Below, piece by piece: positions 1-9,587 of a stretch of DNA of 64,000 nucleotides. This DNA comes from an uncultured Pseudomonadales bacterium (GTDB taxonomy: Bacteria; Pseudomonadota; Gammaproteobacteria; Pseudomonadales; Pseudohongiellaceae), in contig CALTDI010000010.1 in the NCBI GenBank assembly GCA_943842505.1, forward strand, positions 186,001-250,000. Direction: 5' to 3'. A model generated the notes under the pieces. That model saw nothing but the letters and a program-made list of their open reading frames with translations. It was not told where the DNA came from and ran no database searches. How positions within the stretch are numbered: the first letter of the stretch is position 1; each line of letters opens with the position of its first letter. The position numbers and the translations under genes were made by a program.

Positions 1-1
1 G

Positions 2-556
2 GTGGTAGACACGCTCGCCGATGCACTCACGCGAAACCCAAGGGAAGATCACCGCAGCTACCTCAATCATTTCTCGATGCGTCCGTCCGATGCAACCATG
101 GAGAAGATGGCGCAGCACGGCATCCATATTACGCAGCAGCCCAACTTCACCTATACCCTGGAAGGCCGTTACGTGGCGAACCTGGATGGTTGGCGACTGG
201 AGCATAACAATCCGGTTCGCTCACCTATGGACCACGGCATCCATGTCGCTATTTCCAGCGATATCCTGCCTATAGGTCCTCTAGTGGGCATCTATGCCGC
301 CGTGACCCGAAAGGGTATGAGTGGCAGAGTCTTCGGCGCAGACGAGGCCATCACCATCGAAGAGGCGATTCAGGGCTACACGATCAAGGGTGCCTATCTG
401 GGCTTCGAGGAAGACATCAAGGGATCCCTCGAGCCCGGTAAGCTGGCGGATATGATTGTCCTCTCCAAAGACATTCTCACCGTCGATGCAGAAGAGATTA
501 TGGGCATAGAGATCGAACAAACCTATGTGGGTGGTAATTTGGTATTCCAAAACTAG
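2..556 (+). CDS. Amidohydrolase family 3 (YtcJ-like), C-terminal part
   Basis: This is the last 184 codons of a gene that begins before the window. Late motifs of YtcJ-like amidohydrolases are visible: a stretch ending in QQPNF (about residue 50 of the fragment), an SSD motif followed by P.GP..GIYAAVTRKG (the Asp is the usual metal ligand), and the closing IKGSLEPGKLADMIVLSKDI that packs the composite beta-sandwich domain. The family hydrolyses C-N bonds in amides or cyclic amides with bound divalent metal, but the substrate cannot be read from the sequence. The next gene starts 92 bases downstream on the same strand. The usual GSD motif is SSD here. Confidence 0.85.
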   Translation: MVDTLADALTRNPREDHRSYLNHFSMRPSDATMEKMAQHGIHITQQPNFTYTLEGRYVANLDGWRLEHNNPVRSPMDHGIHVAISSDILPIGPLVGIYAAVTRKGMSGRVFGADEAITIEEAIQGYTIKGAYLGFEEDIKGSLEPGKLADMIVLSKDILTVDAEEIMGIEIEQTYVGGNLVFQN

Positions 557-648
557 CGGCCTGTGTGTTTGCTTTGCCCGCTACTACGCGCAGCAATAAA
601 AAGTTAAAGAAATACGATACAAAAATAATAGGTAAAAAGGAGAATCCC

Positions 649-1626
649 GTGAGCAGAAGATTCCTAAGTAGAGCCGTTGCCTTATCCCTGGCCGCCGCGC
701 CCGCGCTGATGGCGCAGTCCTCGAGCATCCCGCGCACCGAGCACGGTGTGCCAGATTTTCAGGGCACCTATACCTTCAGAACCCTAACGCCCTTGAATAG
801 ACCTCCCGAACTCGCCGACAAGGCGACGCTTACCGAGGAAGAGGCGGCGGAATGGGCTGCCTTCGAGAATAGACGACAGAATCGTGACTTGATCATCGAT
901 TCGGTCGGCGGCGCGGGCTATCCGCCGGGGGTAATCTCCTATAACGAGTTCTGGTATGAGCGCGGCGTCGAAACGATCGCCGATCGCAGAACCTCCTTAG
1001 TGTACGACCCGCCGAATGGTCGCGTGCCGCCGCTGAATGCAGTGGGTAAAGAGCGAGCCGCCGAGAGGTCGGAAAAGCTCAGACTAAGCGAAGGCCCTGA
1101 GGCGAGAACGCTGAATGATCGCTGTCTGCTGAATGCTCGCACCGGGCCGCCGATGATATCGGGGTCCTATAACAACAATATGCAGCTGGTGCAGACTAAG
1201 GATCACGTGATGATTCTGAGTGAGATGATTCATCACGCGCGCATTATACGCTTCGATGATGAGCACCATACCAGGCAGCTGAAATGGGAAGGGGACTCGA
1301 TCGCGCATTGGGATGGAGACACGCTGGTAATCAATACGCAAAACTATTACTACCCCAATGGCTGGAGGAATACATCGAAGGCGATGCAGGTCGAGGAGCG
1401 TTTCACCTGGCTCGATGAGAACACCTTAGACTATGACTTCACCGTCGAAGACCCGAATACCTGGGACGTCTCCTGGTCGGCAAGACTGCCCATGCGCCGC
1501 ATCGAAGACCCTATCTATGAGTATGCCTGCCACGAGGGCAACCACGGGCTAGCCGGAATTTTGGCCGGTTGGAGACGCTACGAATCCATGGGCATGAATG
1601 GTGATGGTACGCCTAAGGAAGACTAG
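649..1626 (+). CDS. Secreted protein of unknown function, PDxxGxW family (copy 1)
   Basis: The open frame reaches back to 565, but a GTG at 649 preceded by AAAAAGGAG gives the better start and places a signal peptide (MSRRFLSRAVALSL..., ending near ALMAQS) at the N-terminus. The mature protein begins IPRTEHGVPDFQGTY, a variant of the PDxxGxW opening shared with three other genes here (starts 22065, 41949, 51727). A core of ARIIRFDDEH, IAHWDGDTLVINT, EERFTWLDENTL and VEDP follows, ending with YACHEGNHGL. It is closest to the gene at 51727. No catalytic motif was recognised. It is probably a periplasmic beta-rich protein of about 325 residues. Confidence 0.8.
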   Translation: MSRRFLSRAVALSLAAAPALMAQSSSIPRTEHGVPDFQGTYTFRTLTPLNRPPELADKATLTEEEAAEWAAFENRRQNRDLIIDSVGGAGYPPGVISYNEFWYERGVETIADRRTSLVYDPPNGRVPPLNAVGKERAAERSEKLRLSEGPEARTLNDRCLLNARTGPPMISGSYNNNMQLVQTKDHVMILSEMIHHARIIRFDDEHHTRQLKWEGDSIAHWDGDTLVINTQNYYYPNGWRNTSKAMQVEERFTWLDENTLDYDFTVEDPNTWDVSWSARLPMRRIEDPIYEYACHEGNHGLAGILAGWRRYESMGMNGDGTPKED

Positions 1627-1802
1627 CGCTAAGTCGGGGATAGACGCGTTCGTTGGCATTGCTAGCGTACGCGTATAATCCCTGTAGCTTAGACATTCAA
1701 GATGCCGGCGCTCGCCATTATTCAACTCCCTCCCCGCAAAAACCTATCCTATCCCCTATGCTATAGTCGGGCAGCGTTTAATCAATTAGCAGATAGAAAG
1801 TA

Positions 1803-2939
1803 ATGACTGAAGAAAAATCTAGCGCCTTCAGGGCGCGGCTCATAGGCGTCGCTGGCAACTCGGCCACCATGGAGGTATTAGACGGTGAGGCGAGGAGTTC
1901 GGATGAACTGGTGTTTTGTGGCAGTGCCCAGACGCGAAAGGTTTTAAGCCTGCGCGAATATAACGGCCATACCATGGCTGAACTGGACTCTCCGGTAGAG
2001 GCGCAAGTCGGCGAGATCGTCGCGCGATCAGTTGAGCGGCCAGAATATGTCGATCAGTTCGAAGCCAAAATTTTCTGGATGTCCGAGCGGGAGATGTTGC
2101 CTGGGCGCAGCTACTCGCTTATCTGCGCAGGGCAGTCGGTTGACGCAACCATCTCCAAGCTCAAATATAAGGTGGAAGAATCAAGCGGCAAACACATCGC
2201 CGCCAACAGCATAGCGCAGGATGAAACATTCATCGCCAATCTCTCTCTTGATCGCAATATAGCTTTCGATCCTGGAAGTACGCGCCTGGAGACGTCGCGG
2301 TTTGAGCTTAGAAGTGGTGATTCAAAAATACTGGCGCGAGGCGAAATACGGCATAGCTTGAGGCGGGCCAGCAATGTCCATTGGCAAGCACTTGCGGTCG
2401 ATAAAATCGCGAGGTCAAAGCTTAAGAATCAAACTCCCAAGATTATTTGGCTAACCGGTCTCTCTGCTTCAGGCAAATCGACCATCGCCAATATTATCGA
2501 GAAGAAGCTGCTGGCTATGGGGAAGCACGCCTATTTACTGGATGGTGACAATGTGCGCCACGGTCTCAATAAGGACCTGGGCTTCACCGCTGCAGACCGC
2601 GTTGAAAATATTCGCCGAATCGCGGAGACCAGCAAGCTGATGCTCGACGCTGGCCTGATTGTGATCGCCAGCTTTATTTCGCCGTTCCGGGCTGAACGTC
2701 GAATGGCCCGCTCTCTTTTCGAAGAGGGTGAATTCATCGAGGTGCACGTTGATGCCAGCTTGGCCCTATGTGAGGAGCGCGATCCCAAAGGGCTCTATAA
2801 GAAGGTTAGGCGAGGAGCCATAACAAATTTCACGGGATTCGACAGTCCCTACGACAGACCTGAAAAGCCAGAGATTAGAATCGATACGGAAACGGTATCC
2901 GCTGAGGAAGCGGCTAGCAGAATCATCGATTACCTATAA
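1803..2939 (+). CDS. Adenylylsulfate kinase fused to CysN domains II/III, no GTPase domain
   Basis: Residues about 215-378 are a complete APS kinase (CysC): P-loop GLSASGKST, LLDGDNVRHGLN, ADRVENIRR, SFISPFRAERRMAR and RDPKGLYKK. It makes PAPS from APS and ATP in the cytoplasm. Residues about 5-200 match domains II and III of the sulfate adenylyltransferase subunit CysN (EF-Tu-like beta barrels, e.g. IFWMSEREMLPGRSY), and the linker SNVHWQALAVDKIARSKLK is typical of CysN-CysC (NodQ) fusions. The GTPase domain that should precede these, about 200 residues with its own P-loop, is absent, and only 176 bases separate the ATG from the previous gene. No cysD lies nearby. A PAPS-using sulfotransferase gene lies at 4987-7044. 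Confidence 0.85.
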   Translation: MTEEKSSAFRARLIGVAGNSATMEVLDGEARSSDELVFCGSAQTRKVLSLREYNGHTMAELDSPVEAQVGEIVARSVERPEYVDQFEAKIFWMSEREMLPGRSYSLICAGQSVDATISKLKYKVEESSGKHIAANSIAQDETFIANLSLDRNIAFDPGSTRLETSRFELRSGDSKILARGEIRHSLRRASNVHWQALAVDKIARSKLKNQTPKIIWLTGLSASGKSTIANIIEKKLLAMGKHAYLLDGDNVRHGLNKDLGFTAADRVENIRRIAETSKLMLDAGLIVIASFISPFRAERRMARSLFEEGEFIEVHVDASLALCEERDPKGLYKKVRRGAITNFTGFDSPYDRPEKPEIRIDTETVSAEEAASRIIDYL

Positions 2940-2973
2940 TTACCTATAGAGGCTGGAACTCCCCCAGCAAGCA

Positions 2974-4974
2974 CTAAACCTCCGCGTGTAAAGACTGCAT
3001 ATGCATCTCAAACTGAGCTAGCAGATCGCTTGTCAGTTGTTCGATGGTATACCCTGCCGCGTCATAGTTTTGGGGGCCTTCCATTAAATGAACCTCGGCG
3101 CGCCAATAGGTTTTCTCTTGATCTCGCCTGGGTAGCTTTGGAAAAGCGACAGAGGGGATGGCGTACTCGCGCAGTCGAATCTCATATTTGAACGCTGCAT
3201 TGACTCCATGGCTCACGGTCAGCCTGATCATGGCCTTGCTCTCCTCGATTGTAGATTGCAGCTGGGACTTATCAATCTGCTTAGAGACTGCCTCCATGGC
3301 AGGCCTGACTGTATTGTCGATGAAGGCTCGAACGTCTTGCTGTCGATGCTCGCCAATCAGGGCGCGCAGGCGCTGATGCCAGTTAGTGGCTGTAGGAGAC
3401 TGCGGTATTCTGGGGGCAGGCAACGGACGATAGGGCCGCCTGATTGTTTCCATTTGTAGGCCTTCGTAAAGTCCGTAGCACATCAATAGCATCACGAAGG
3501 CGAAGGGCAGTGCGCTACTGATTGCGGCAGCCTGCAGTGCCGATAGGCCTCCTGCGAGCAACAGTGCCGCGGCTACGGCTCCTTCTGTGATTGCCCAAAA
3601 AATTCGCTGCCATACAGGCGGGTCTTCGTTGCCGCCAGAGGTAATGATATCGATCACTAGCGAGCCCGAATCCGATGAGGTAACGAAGAACGTGATGATC
3701 AATAGGGTGGCAACCAGCGACATCACATTGGACCAGGGTAGCTGGTCTAACATCGCGAATAACGCCGTTGGAGAATCTTCCAGTGCAGCGGTTACCAGAT
3801 CGATGCCACTATCGGCCAGTTCCATTGTCAGGGCGGTGTTGCCGAAAAGGCTGAGCCACAAGAAAGTAAAACCGGCGGGGACCAAGAGTACACCGATGAT
3901 GAATTCGCGAATGGTTCGACCGCGGGAGATGCGTGCGATAAACATGCCGACGAACGGCGACCAGGAGATCCACCAGCCCCAGTAAAACAGAGTCCAGTCC
4001 CCCATCCACTCTTTGGGTTCGTAGGCATACAGGTTGAAGGTCATATCAACCATGCTAGATAAATAGCCGCCTACGTTTTGCATCAAAGCACTCAGCAGAG
4101 TTGCCGTAGGCCCCGCCACTAAGATGAATACCAGCATCACCAGCGCGAGTAGAAGATTAAGCTCGCTGATGCGGCGAATACCCGCATCGAGGCCCGCAAC
4201 GACCGAGATTGTAGCCATGCCAGTTATGAAAACAATCAACAGTATCTGCACGTAGGTGGATATTTCGACACCGAACAAGAAATTCAGGCCAGCGTTTACC
4301 TGCATGACTCCCAGTCCCAGTGAGGTTGCGACGCCGAACATCGTGCCCAACACGGCGAAGATATCGACGGCATGCCCGATAGGGCCGTAGATGCGATCAC
4401 CGATTAGGGGGTACAGCGCCGACCTTACCGATAGCGGTAGACCGTGTCGAAAGGAGAAGTAAGCCAGTGACAGGCCGACGACGATGTACACCGACCAGGC
4501 TTGTAGTCCCCAGTGAAAGAAGGTGATCTCCATTGCGCGATTTGCCGCTGCGGTCGTGCCGCCAATGCCCGATGGGGGCTGCGCGAAATGGGTAAGGGGC
4601 TCGGAGACTCCGAAGAAAAGCAGGCCTATGCCCATGCCGGCACTGAACAACATCGCAAACCAGCTGAGGTAGCTGTAATCCGGCTCAGAGTCGTCGGGCC
4701 CTAGCTTTATGTTGGCGAAGCGGCTGGAGGCGAGGTAGACCACAAAGCCGAAGAAGAAGGCTATAGATGCCATATAGAACCAGCCAAAATTAGTTACCAG
4801 CCAGCGCTGCGTAGCGCTGAAGGTCACCGCGGCGTGTTCGCTGAATCCTGCGCCATAAAGACAGACCAGTAAAATAAGCCCTGCCGAAATGAAGAATACC
4901 GGCCGGCAAATAGTATCCAACAGTTTGTCTTCAGATTCGGGTTCTGTCTGTTTTTCTGGGATAGCTTGATTCAT
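2974..4974 (-). CDS. betT: BCCT-family transporter, BetT-like (choline/betaine)
   Basis: This is a 666-residue membrane protein with about 12 transmembrane segments, of the betaine/choline/carnitine transporter family. The landmarks are DDSEPDYSYLSWFAMLFSAG near residue 97, GVSEPLTHF, HWGLQAWSVY and the FYWGWWISWSPFVGMFIARI signature near residue 330. A long cytoplasmic C-terminal region of about 150 residues brings it to the size of E. coli BetT (677). BetT is an ion-coupled choline importer, but related members carry other quaternary amines, so the substrate is inferred. The start lies 12 bases after the stop of the sulfotransferase gene on the same strand, so the two are probably co-transcribed. 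Confidence 0.88.
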   Translation of the reverse strand: MNQAIPEKQTEPESEDKLLDTICRPVFFISAGLILLVCLYGAGFSEHAAVTFSATQRWLVTNFGWFYMASIAFFFGFVVYLASSRFANIKLGPDDSEPDYSYLSWFAMLFSAGMGIGLLFFGVSEPLTHFAQPPSGIGGTTAAANRAMEITFFHWGLQAWSVYIVVGLSLAYFSFRHGLPLSVRSALYPLIGDRIYGPIGHAVDIFAVLGTMFGVATSLGLGVMQVNAGLNFLFGVEISTYVQILLIVFITGMATISVVAGLDAGIRRISELNLLLALVMLVFILVAGPTATLLSALMQNVGGYLSSMVDMTFNLYAYEPKEWMGDWTLFYWGWWISWSPFVGMFIARISRGRTIREFIIGVLLVPAGFTFLWLSLFGNTALTMELADSGIDLVTAALEDSPTALFAMLDQLPWSNVMSLVATLLIITFFVTSSDSGSLVIDIITSGGNEDPPVWQRIFWAITEGAVAAALLLAGGLSALQAAAISSALPFAFVMLLMCYGLYEGLQMETIRRPYRPLPAPRIPQSPTATNWHQRLRALIGEHRQQDVRAFIDNTVRPAMEAVSKQIDKSQLQSTIEESKAMIRLTVSHGVNAAFKYEIRLREYAIPSVAFPKLPRRDQEKTYWRAEVHLMEGPQNYDAAGYTIEQLTSDLLAQFEMHMQSLHAEV

Positions 4975-4986
4975 GGATACTGGTCT

Positions 4987-7044
4987 CTATCGGTGCTCGG
5001 ATTGTGGCTGCTGTTCGGTGTTCGCACTGTTTGTCGACAACGAAAGCAATTCAGGGCCGAGTGCTTGTTTCAAAGGCTCAAGTTCGGTGTTGTATTTTTT
5101 CCACTGGCCAACGCCGGCACGATTTACTGGTTGGCGTACCTGCTCCGAACTGGGCGTTCTGACATTGCGTTGGGTGTTATGGAAGTTGAGGCAGGCTTGT
5201 TCAAACGGCAGTCCGCAGAATTCGAGCATTCGGCGAACCTGCCCTTCAAGGTCTTCGATTAAATCTTCGTTATAAATTCGCAGTACAAAGCCGGGTAGTA
5301 CTTCATCCCAGTGTTCCATTAGTTTGATGTAGTCCCGGTAATACTGGCCAATGTCTTCTAGGGAATAGCTAAACTCCTGACCTTCGGCAAACAGCTGTTT
5401 GAAGCCGCTGAAGCAACAGTCCAGCGGATTACGTCGGGCGTCGATAATTTTCGCCTGGGGCAGTATCATTTTAATGAGGCCAATGTGGCGAAAGTTGTTG
5501 GGCATCTTGTCAATAAAAAACGGTGCCCCCTGACGATGGGTTCTGGTGTCCTCGATGAACTCCTGGCCAAACCGAATGAGTTCTTCCTGGGTTAAGAGTT
5601 CCAGAACCTGCGGGTATCCGGGCGTGGCTCCGTCTATCGTATGTCGGCGTAGCTTCTGTGAGAGAGACAAGATGTTGGGCAACTCCAGAGTGCCATCGAC
5701 CTGGCTGTGGCTGGAGAGGATTTGCTCAATCAATGTCGAACCGGCTCTGGGCATGCCAACGATGAAGATGGGGTCATCGCTGTCAAAGCCCCATCCCTGT
5801 CTCTCGCGCAGCAGTGCTGCGCTCACGTGCTGTTGCTGCAGGGCTAACTCCGCACTGACCTGGTCAGCATCATATTTGCTCTGGGAGTTTTTCATCTGAT
5901 TGCCTTGCGCATAACAGGCAAAGGATTGCTGCGTATCGTCGCGATCCTCGAAGGCTTTGCCGAGTGCGAAGCAGACATGAACTCTTTCCATAAAACCGAG
6001 GTTCTCGTCTCTTTGCAGTTCAAGCATGTGATGCATTTCTTCATCGCTGAATCGATAGGTCTTGAGGTTGCCCAGGGAAAAGAATGCCTCCCCATGATTT
6101 GGGTAGGCAGCAATAGCGTTCTGATAGCTCTCGATCGCCCCGGCCGAATCCCCCTTGGTTTTGAGGGCGTGGCCCATGGAGGTAAGCGTGATTGGGTCGT
6201 TAGGGAGAGCTTTTAGTATTCCTTCGAAGGTCTGCAGTGCCTCATCAAAATCTCCAGATTGCATACACTGCACGGCAAAGATCGACTGAAACTGCGGATT
6301 GTTCGGCTCTCGCTGCAGTAGGGATCTCGCCTGTTCTAGCGCGGCGCTGTGCTGCTGCCGTTTTCGTAGTGCCTGAATATAGTCTATGTGGACCCTGATA
6401 TTGTCAGGGGCCAGGCGGCTGGCACTGGCCAATAGAAACTCGGCGTCTTCCAATATTCCCAGTCGCAAGCCAATATCCGCGAGCAGACGCATGGCTTCAA
6501 CATTGTGTGGTACTTTTTTCAAAAACTGACGGCAAATAGTTTCGGCGCGTAGCAGCTTACCCATAGAGATGAGGTCAACCACGGCGATCAGCGGTTTGGG
6601 CAGCGCCAATAGGCCATCCAATTGCCGTTGAACATGGCTTGCCTGAGGGGTTTCGCCACGCGCGTTGTGAATTTCTACTCTTGCCCGAAAGCTAGCCTCC
6701 AGCGCAGGATTGTAGAAGCAGGCTCGCTCGTAGGCTCTTAGAGCTTTACTGGTTTCGCCCATCGCACGCAGCACGTGAGCTTCTTCCTGATGAGCGCGTC
6801 CATGCTCCGGCTGGATGGACTTTAGCCGAGACAGCGTTTCAATGGCAGCCTGGTGCTGCTGGGTATATCGGAGGCAGACGGCTGTCATGTAAAGCGCTTC
6901 GGCATCGTCTGGCTTCGCCTCCAGCATCGACTGTAAAGCAGTGAGCGCCTCGGGAAATTGCCGACCCTGAATGAGCTTTTGGGCAGATTCAAGCTTGCCG
7001 GCGAATTCTTTCACATCGGTTTCTGATTGCTGTGTGCCTAACAT
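4987..7044 (-). CDS. TPR-repeat sulfotransferase
   Basis: Residues about 10-400 are tandem tetratricopeptide repeats (patterns such as A..AL.....P....A). Residues about 425-660 are a PAPS-dependent sulfotransferase. The 5'-phosphosulfate loop reads IFIVGMPRAGSTLIEQILSS near residue 428, followed by FIDKMPNNFRHIGLI and the ARRNPLDCCFSGF segment that forms the 3'-phosphate site. TAAGGAG lies 12 bases upstream of the ATG. The family transfers sulfate from PAPS to hydroxyl or amine groups of peptides, glycans or small molecules, and the acceptor is unknown. It lies between a TonB receptor gene (65 bases upstream) and a BetT-like gene (12 bases downstream), all on one strand. PAPS could come from the APS kinase at 1803-2939. 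Confidence 0.9.
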   Translation of the reverse strand: MLGTQQSETDVKEFAGKLESAQKLIQGRQFPEALTALQSMLEAKPDDAEALYMTAVCLRYTQQHQAAIETLSRLKSIQPEHGRAHQEEAHVLRAMGETSKALRAYERACFYNPALEASFRARVEIHNARGETPQASHVQRQLDGLLALPKPLIAVVDLISMGKLLRAETICRQFLKKVPHNVEAMRLLADIGLRLGILEDAEFLLASASRLAPDNIRVHIDYIQALRKRQQHSAALEQARSLLQREPNNPQFQSIFAVQCMQSGDFDEALQTFEGILKALPNDPITLTSMGHALKTKGDSAGAIESYQNAIAAYPNHGEAFFSLGNLKTYRFSDEEMHHMLELQRDENLGFMERVHVCFALGKAFEDRDDTQQSFACYAQGNQMKNSQSKYDADQVSAELALQQQHVSAALLRERQGWGFDSDDPIFIVGMPRAGSTLIEQILSSHSQVDGTLELPNILSLSQKLRRHTIDGATPGYPQVLELLTQEELIRFGQEFIEDTRTHRQGAPFFIDKMPNNFRHIGLIKMILPQAKIIDARRNPLDCCFSGFKQLFAEGQEFSYSLEDIGQYYRDYIKLMEHWDEVLPGFVLRIYNEDLIEDLEGQVRRMLEFCGLPFEQACLNFHNTQRNVRTPSSEQVRQPVNRAGVGQWKKYNTELEPLKQALGPELLSLSTNSANTEQQPQSEHR

Positions 7045-7109
7045 GGAATCGGGCGCTCCTTAAGAGTGCCCGACGTCACATTAATTTCCAGGTAACGCTG
7101 TCTCATCGC

Positions 7110-9587
7110 CTAGAAGTCGTAGGCAACTCGGACTCCGCCAGAGAACGGTCTGGCATAAGTCACACGCTGACGATCGTAGATAAACGAACTCGCGATCTCG
7201 GCGCGCTCGTCACCGATATTCTCGGCGAACAGGTCTACCGACCATTGGCCATTGGTCACGCCGGCAGTGAGTCCAAACATAACCCAGCTGTCCATGCGAT
7301 CTCGGTTGATGGTGATGATGTCGCTGTAAGCTTCGTCGGAATAGGTTACGTGGGGCATGACATGAGCGGTACGACCGGAGCCGATGTCCCATTCATACCT
7401 CGCCCGCAGATTAAACTGACGCTCTGGCGCGAAGGCCAGCGAGTCGCCAATAATGACGTCGTTAGTGGGTGTGATCACCTTAGTGATTTCTGTGTCCAGG
7501 AGAGAGAATGCGCCGGTCACAGTGAGGCCTCCTATGGAGGCAGGAGCCCAGATGAAATCGCCCTCGATTCCACTGACCTCGGCATCTGCCGCATTGTCAG
7601 AGAAAAACAGATTAGTAATGCTGGGGTCGAAGATCGTCGTCTGCAGGCTTTCGATCTCAGAGAGGAATATGGCGCCGTTAAATCTAAGCGTAGAATCCAA
7701 TAAATCCGTCTTCCAGCCGAGCTCATAATTTGTCAGGTCATCGGTATCGATGGCAAAGGGAACGGTAAAAGTCCCGGCAGGATTAGATGCCCCGCCAGGT
7801 CTGTTGAGCAGTCCTGGTCTGAAGCCCTCAGAGAAGGTCGCATAGAATAGCGAGTCGCGATTCGGTGTCCAGTTCAGGCTGAATTTGGTGATGACTCCAT
7901 CAGTGGAGGCGGTGTCAGGATTAGGGTTGCTAAACAAGGTATCCAGATTGTTGCCTGCATTATTATCTACAGTGGCTCCAAAGTTGCCGAATGAGCCAGC
8001 GGCGCTGCCCTTCAGGTCTACCTCTACGTCGTACCAGCGAGCTCCGGTAATAATGGAGAACTGATCGCTCAGGTCAAAGGTTACCTCGCCGAACAGCCCC
8101 TGCTGCTGATCTGTGCGAACCACATCATTGCGGAAGATCACGCCATCAGGCCACTGCCCAGTATCTCGAACGCTTGCACCCTGTGCGGAAAAATTCGGGC
8201 CAAAACCAATGTTGCCATTGAATGCTATAGCCTCTGTTGAACCGAGGTAGGTGAAGCTGTTGAGTTCTTTTAATTCTAAATCGCTGTAGAAGCCACCAAA
8301 GGTTGCGCTAATGGGGCGATCAGGGTTGGTGGAGAAACGCAGTTCGTGAGTGCTGATCTGTGTTTCGGTGTTGCTCTTCACGAACATATTCGGAGCCTGG
8401 CAGGTTCCCATGGGGGCGGCGCCTGGATAGGTCACGCTACCATCACAAACGTAATACGGAAGATACTGACCTACAAACATGTAGTCGGCATAGTCGACAA
8501 ACTGGTCGGCTTCGCGGTCAGTAAAGGCGCCGGCATAGACGACTTCGAGATCACCCAGCATGCCCTTGAGCGTCCAGTTAGTATTGCTGAATGTGTCTTC
8601 TAGTGAGTCTTCCTGATAGCGCTGGATCTCAAGATCACCCAGATTTGGGTCAGAGAAGAAGACGCCTTCGGTTTCGAGTTCCTGTCTTGCGTGTGCAACT
8701 GTCAGAGACCAGTCCTGGTTAATCTCCCACAGTCCGGTCAACCTAAAGCCAGAATAGGTTGCATCGTTAAAATCTTCTTCCACTCGATTGCCATTGTCGG
8801 CATCGATGAAGCGGACACCGCTAAGGTCAGCAGTGGATTGGAAGCCCGCGCGGCCAGCGTCAACCGGCAGCCCATTGGCTCGCATGGTGCCCTGGGGGCG
8901 AAAGCGCGCGCTCTCCCGAACACTCAGTTTACCGGCAACGTTATCGATATAGCCGCCCTGATTGTCCACATAGACTACGCCACGCAGGGTGAACGAATCC
9001 GTGACTGGCAGGTTTATCATTGCCTCTACGTTATTGCTCATTTCGCCGTCTTTAGTGTACGAAGAGCCAAGCTTGACGCTGGCGTTAGTGGACGATGGAT
9101 CGGGCTTATTGGTGATCAGGCGAACGGTGCCTGCCTGGGAGCTGGCGCCAAACAAGGTTCCCTGGGGGCCAGCTAAGACTTCTACTCGCGATAAGTCAGC
9201 GGCATAGACATCCAGGTTGCGACCGGGCTGGGAAAGAGGCTGTTCATCAAGATACAGGGCAACATTGGGTGCTAATCCCGCAACCCCTGCGGTGGTTAAA
9301 CCAGGAGTCGTTGAGGCTACGCCCCGAATATAGATGGTATTTTGACCGGGGCCACTGCCGCCGGCAGTCACATTGGGCAATTGCAGAAGGTAATCTTCAA
9401 AGTTCGACACGCCCAACTGGTCTAGAGATTCTTCACCTAAGGCCGAGACTGCAACAGGAACATCCTGCATACTCGCTTCTCGCTTGGTGGCGGTGACAAG
9501 AATCTCTTCTATCTGTGCTTGGGCCGGCATAATAAGTGTGCTACTTGCCAGTGCAACCGCGATATGGAGTTGTTTTTTGCGAAACAT
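7110..9587 (-). CDS. TonB-dependent outer-membrane receptor
   Basis: An 825-residue protein with a signal peptide (MFRKKQLHIAVALASSTLIM, cleaved near AQAQ). A plug domain at about residues 35-165 contains EEILVTATKREASMQDVPVA, YIRGVAS and VEVLAGPQGTLFGASSQAG, and a 22-strand barrel ends in the aromatic RVAYDF. It imports a large or scarce substrate across the outer membrane using TonB energy. The plug type (no iron-specific motif seen, MQDVP opening) is common in receptors for organic nutrients, so a siderophore role should not be assumed. AAAGG precedes the ATG. It is the first gene of a probable operon with the sulfotransferase and BetT-like genes. The gene to its right (9895) is divergent. 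Confidence 0.93.
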   Translation of the reverse strand: MFRKKQLHIAVALASSTLIMPAQAQIEEILVTATKREASMQDVPVAVSALGEESLDQLGVSNFEDYLLQLPNVTAGGSGPGQNTIYIRGVASTTPGLTTAGVAGLAPNVALYLDEQPLSQPGRNLDVYAADLSRVEVLAGPQGTLFGASSQAGTVRLITNKPDPSSTNASVKLGSSYTKDGEMSNNVEAMINLPVTDSFTLRGVVYVDNQGGYIDNVAGKLSVRESARFRPQGTMRANGLPVDAGRAGFQSTADLSGVRFIDADNGNRVEEDFNDATYSGFRLTGLWEINQDWSLTVAHARQELETEGVFFSDPNLGDLEIQRYQEDSLEDTFSNTNWTLKGMLGDLEVVYAGAFTDREADQFVDYADYMFVGQYLPYYVCDGSVTYPGAAPMGTCQAPNMFVKSNTETQISTHELRFSTNPDRPISATFGGFYSDLELKELNSFTYLGSTEAIAFNGNIGFGPNFSAQGASVRDTGQWPDGVIFRNDVVRTDQQQGLFGEVTFDLSDQFSIITGARWYDVEVDLKGSAAGSFGNFGATVDNNAGNNLDTLFSNPNPDTASTDGVITKFSLNWTPNRDSLFYATFSEGFRPGLLNRPGGASNPAGTFTVPFAIDTDDLTNYELGWKTDLLDSTLRFNGAIFLSEIESLQTTIFDPSITNLFFSDNAADAEVSGIEGDFIWAPASIGGLTVTGAFSLLDTEITKVITPTNDVIIGDSLAFAPERQFNLRARYEWDIGSGRTAHVMPHVTYSDEAYSDIITINRDRMDSWVMFGLTAGVTNGQWSVDLFAENIGDERAEIASSFIYDRQRVTYARPFSGGVRVAYDF

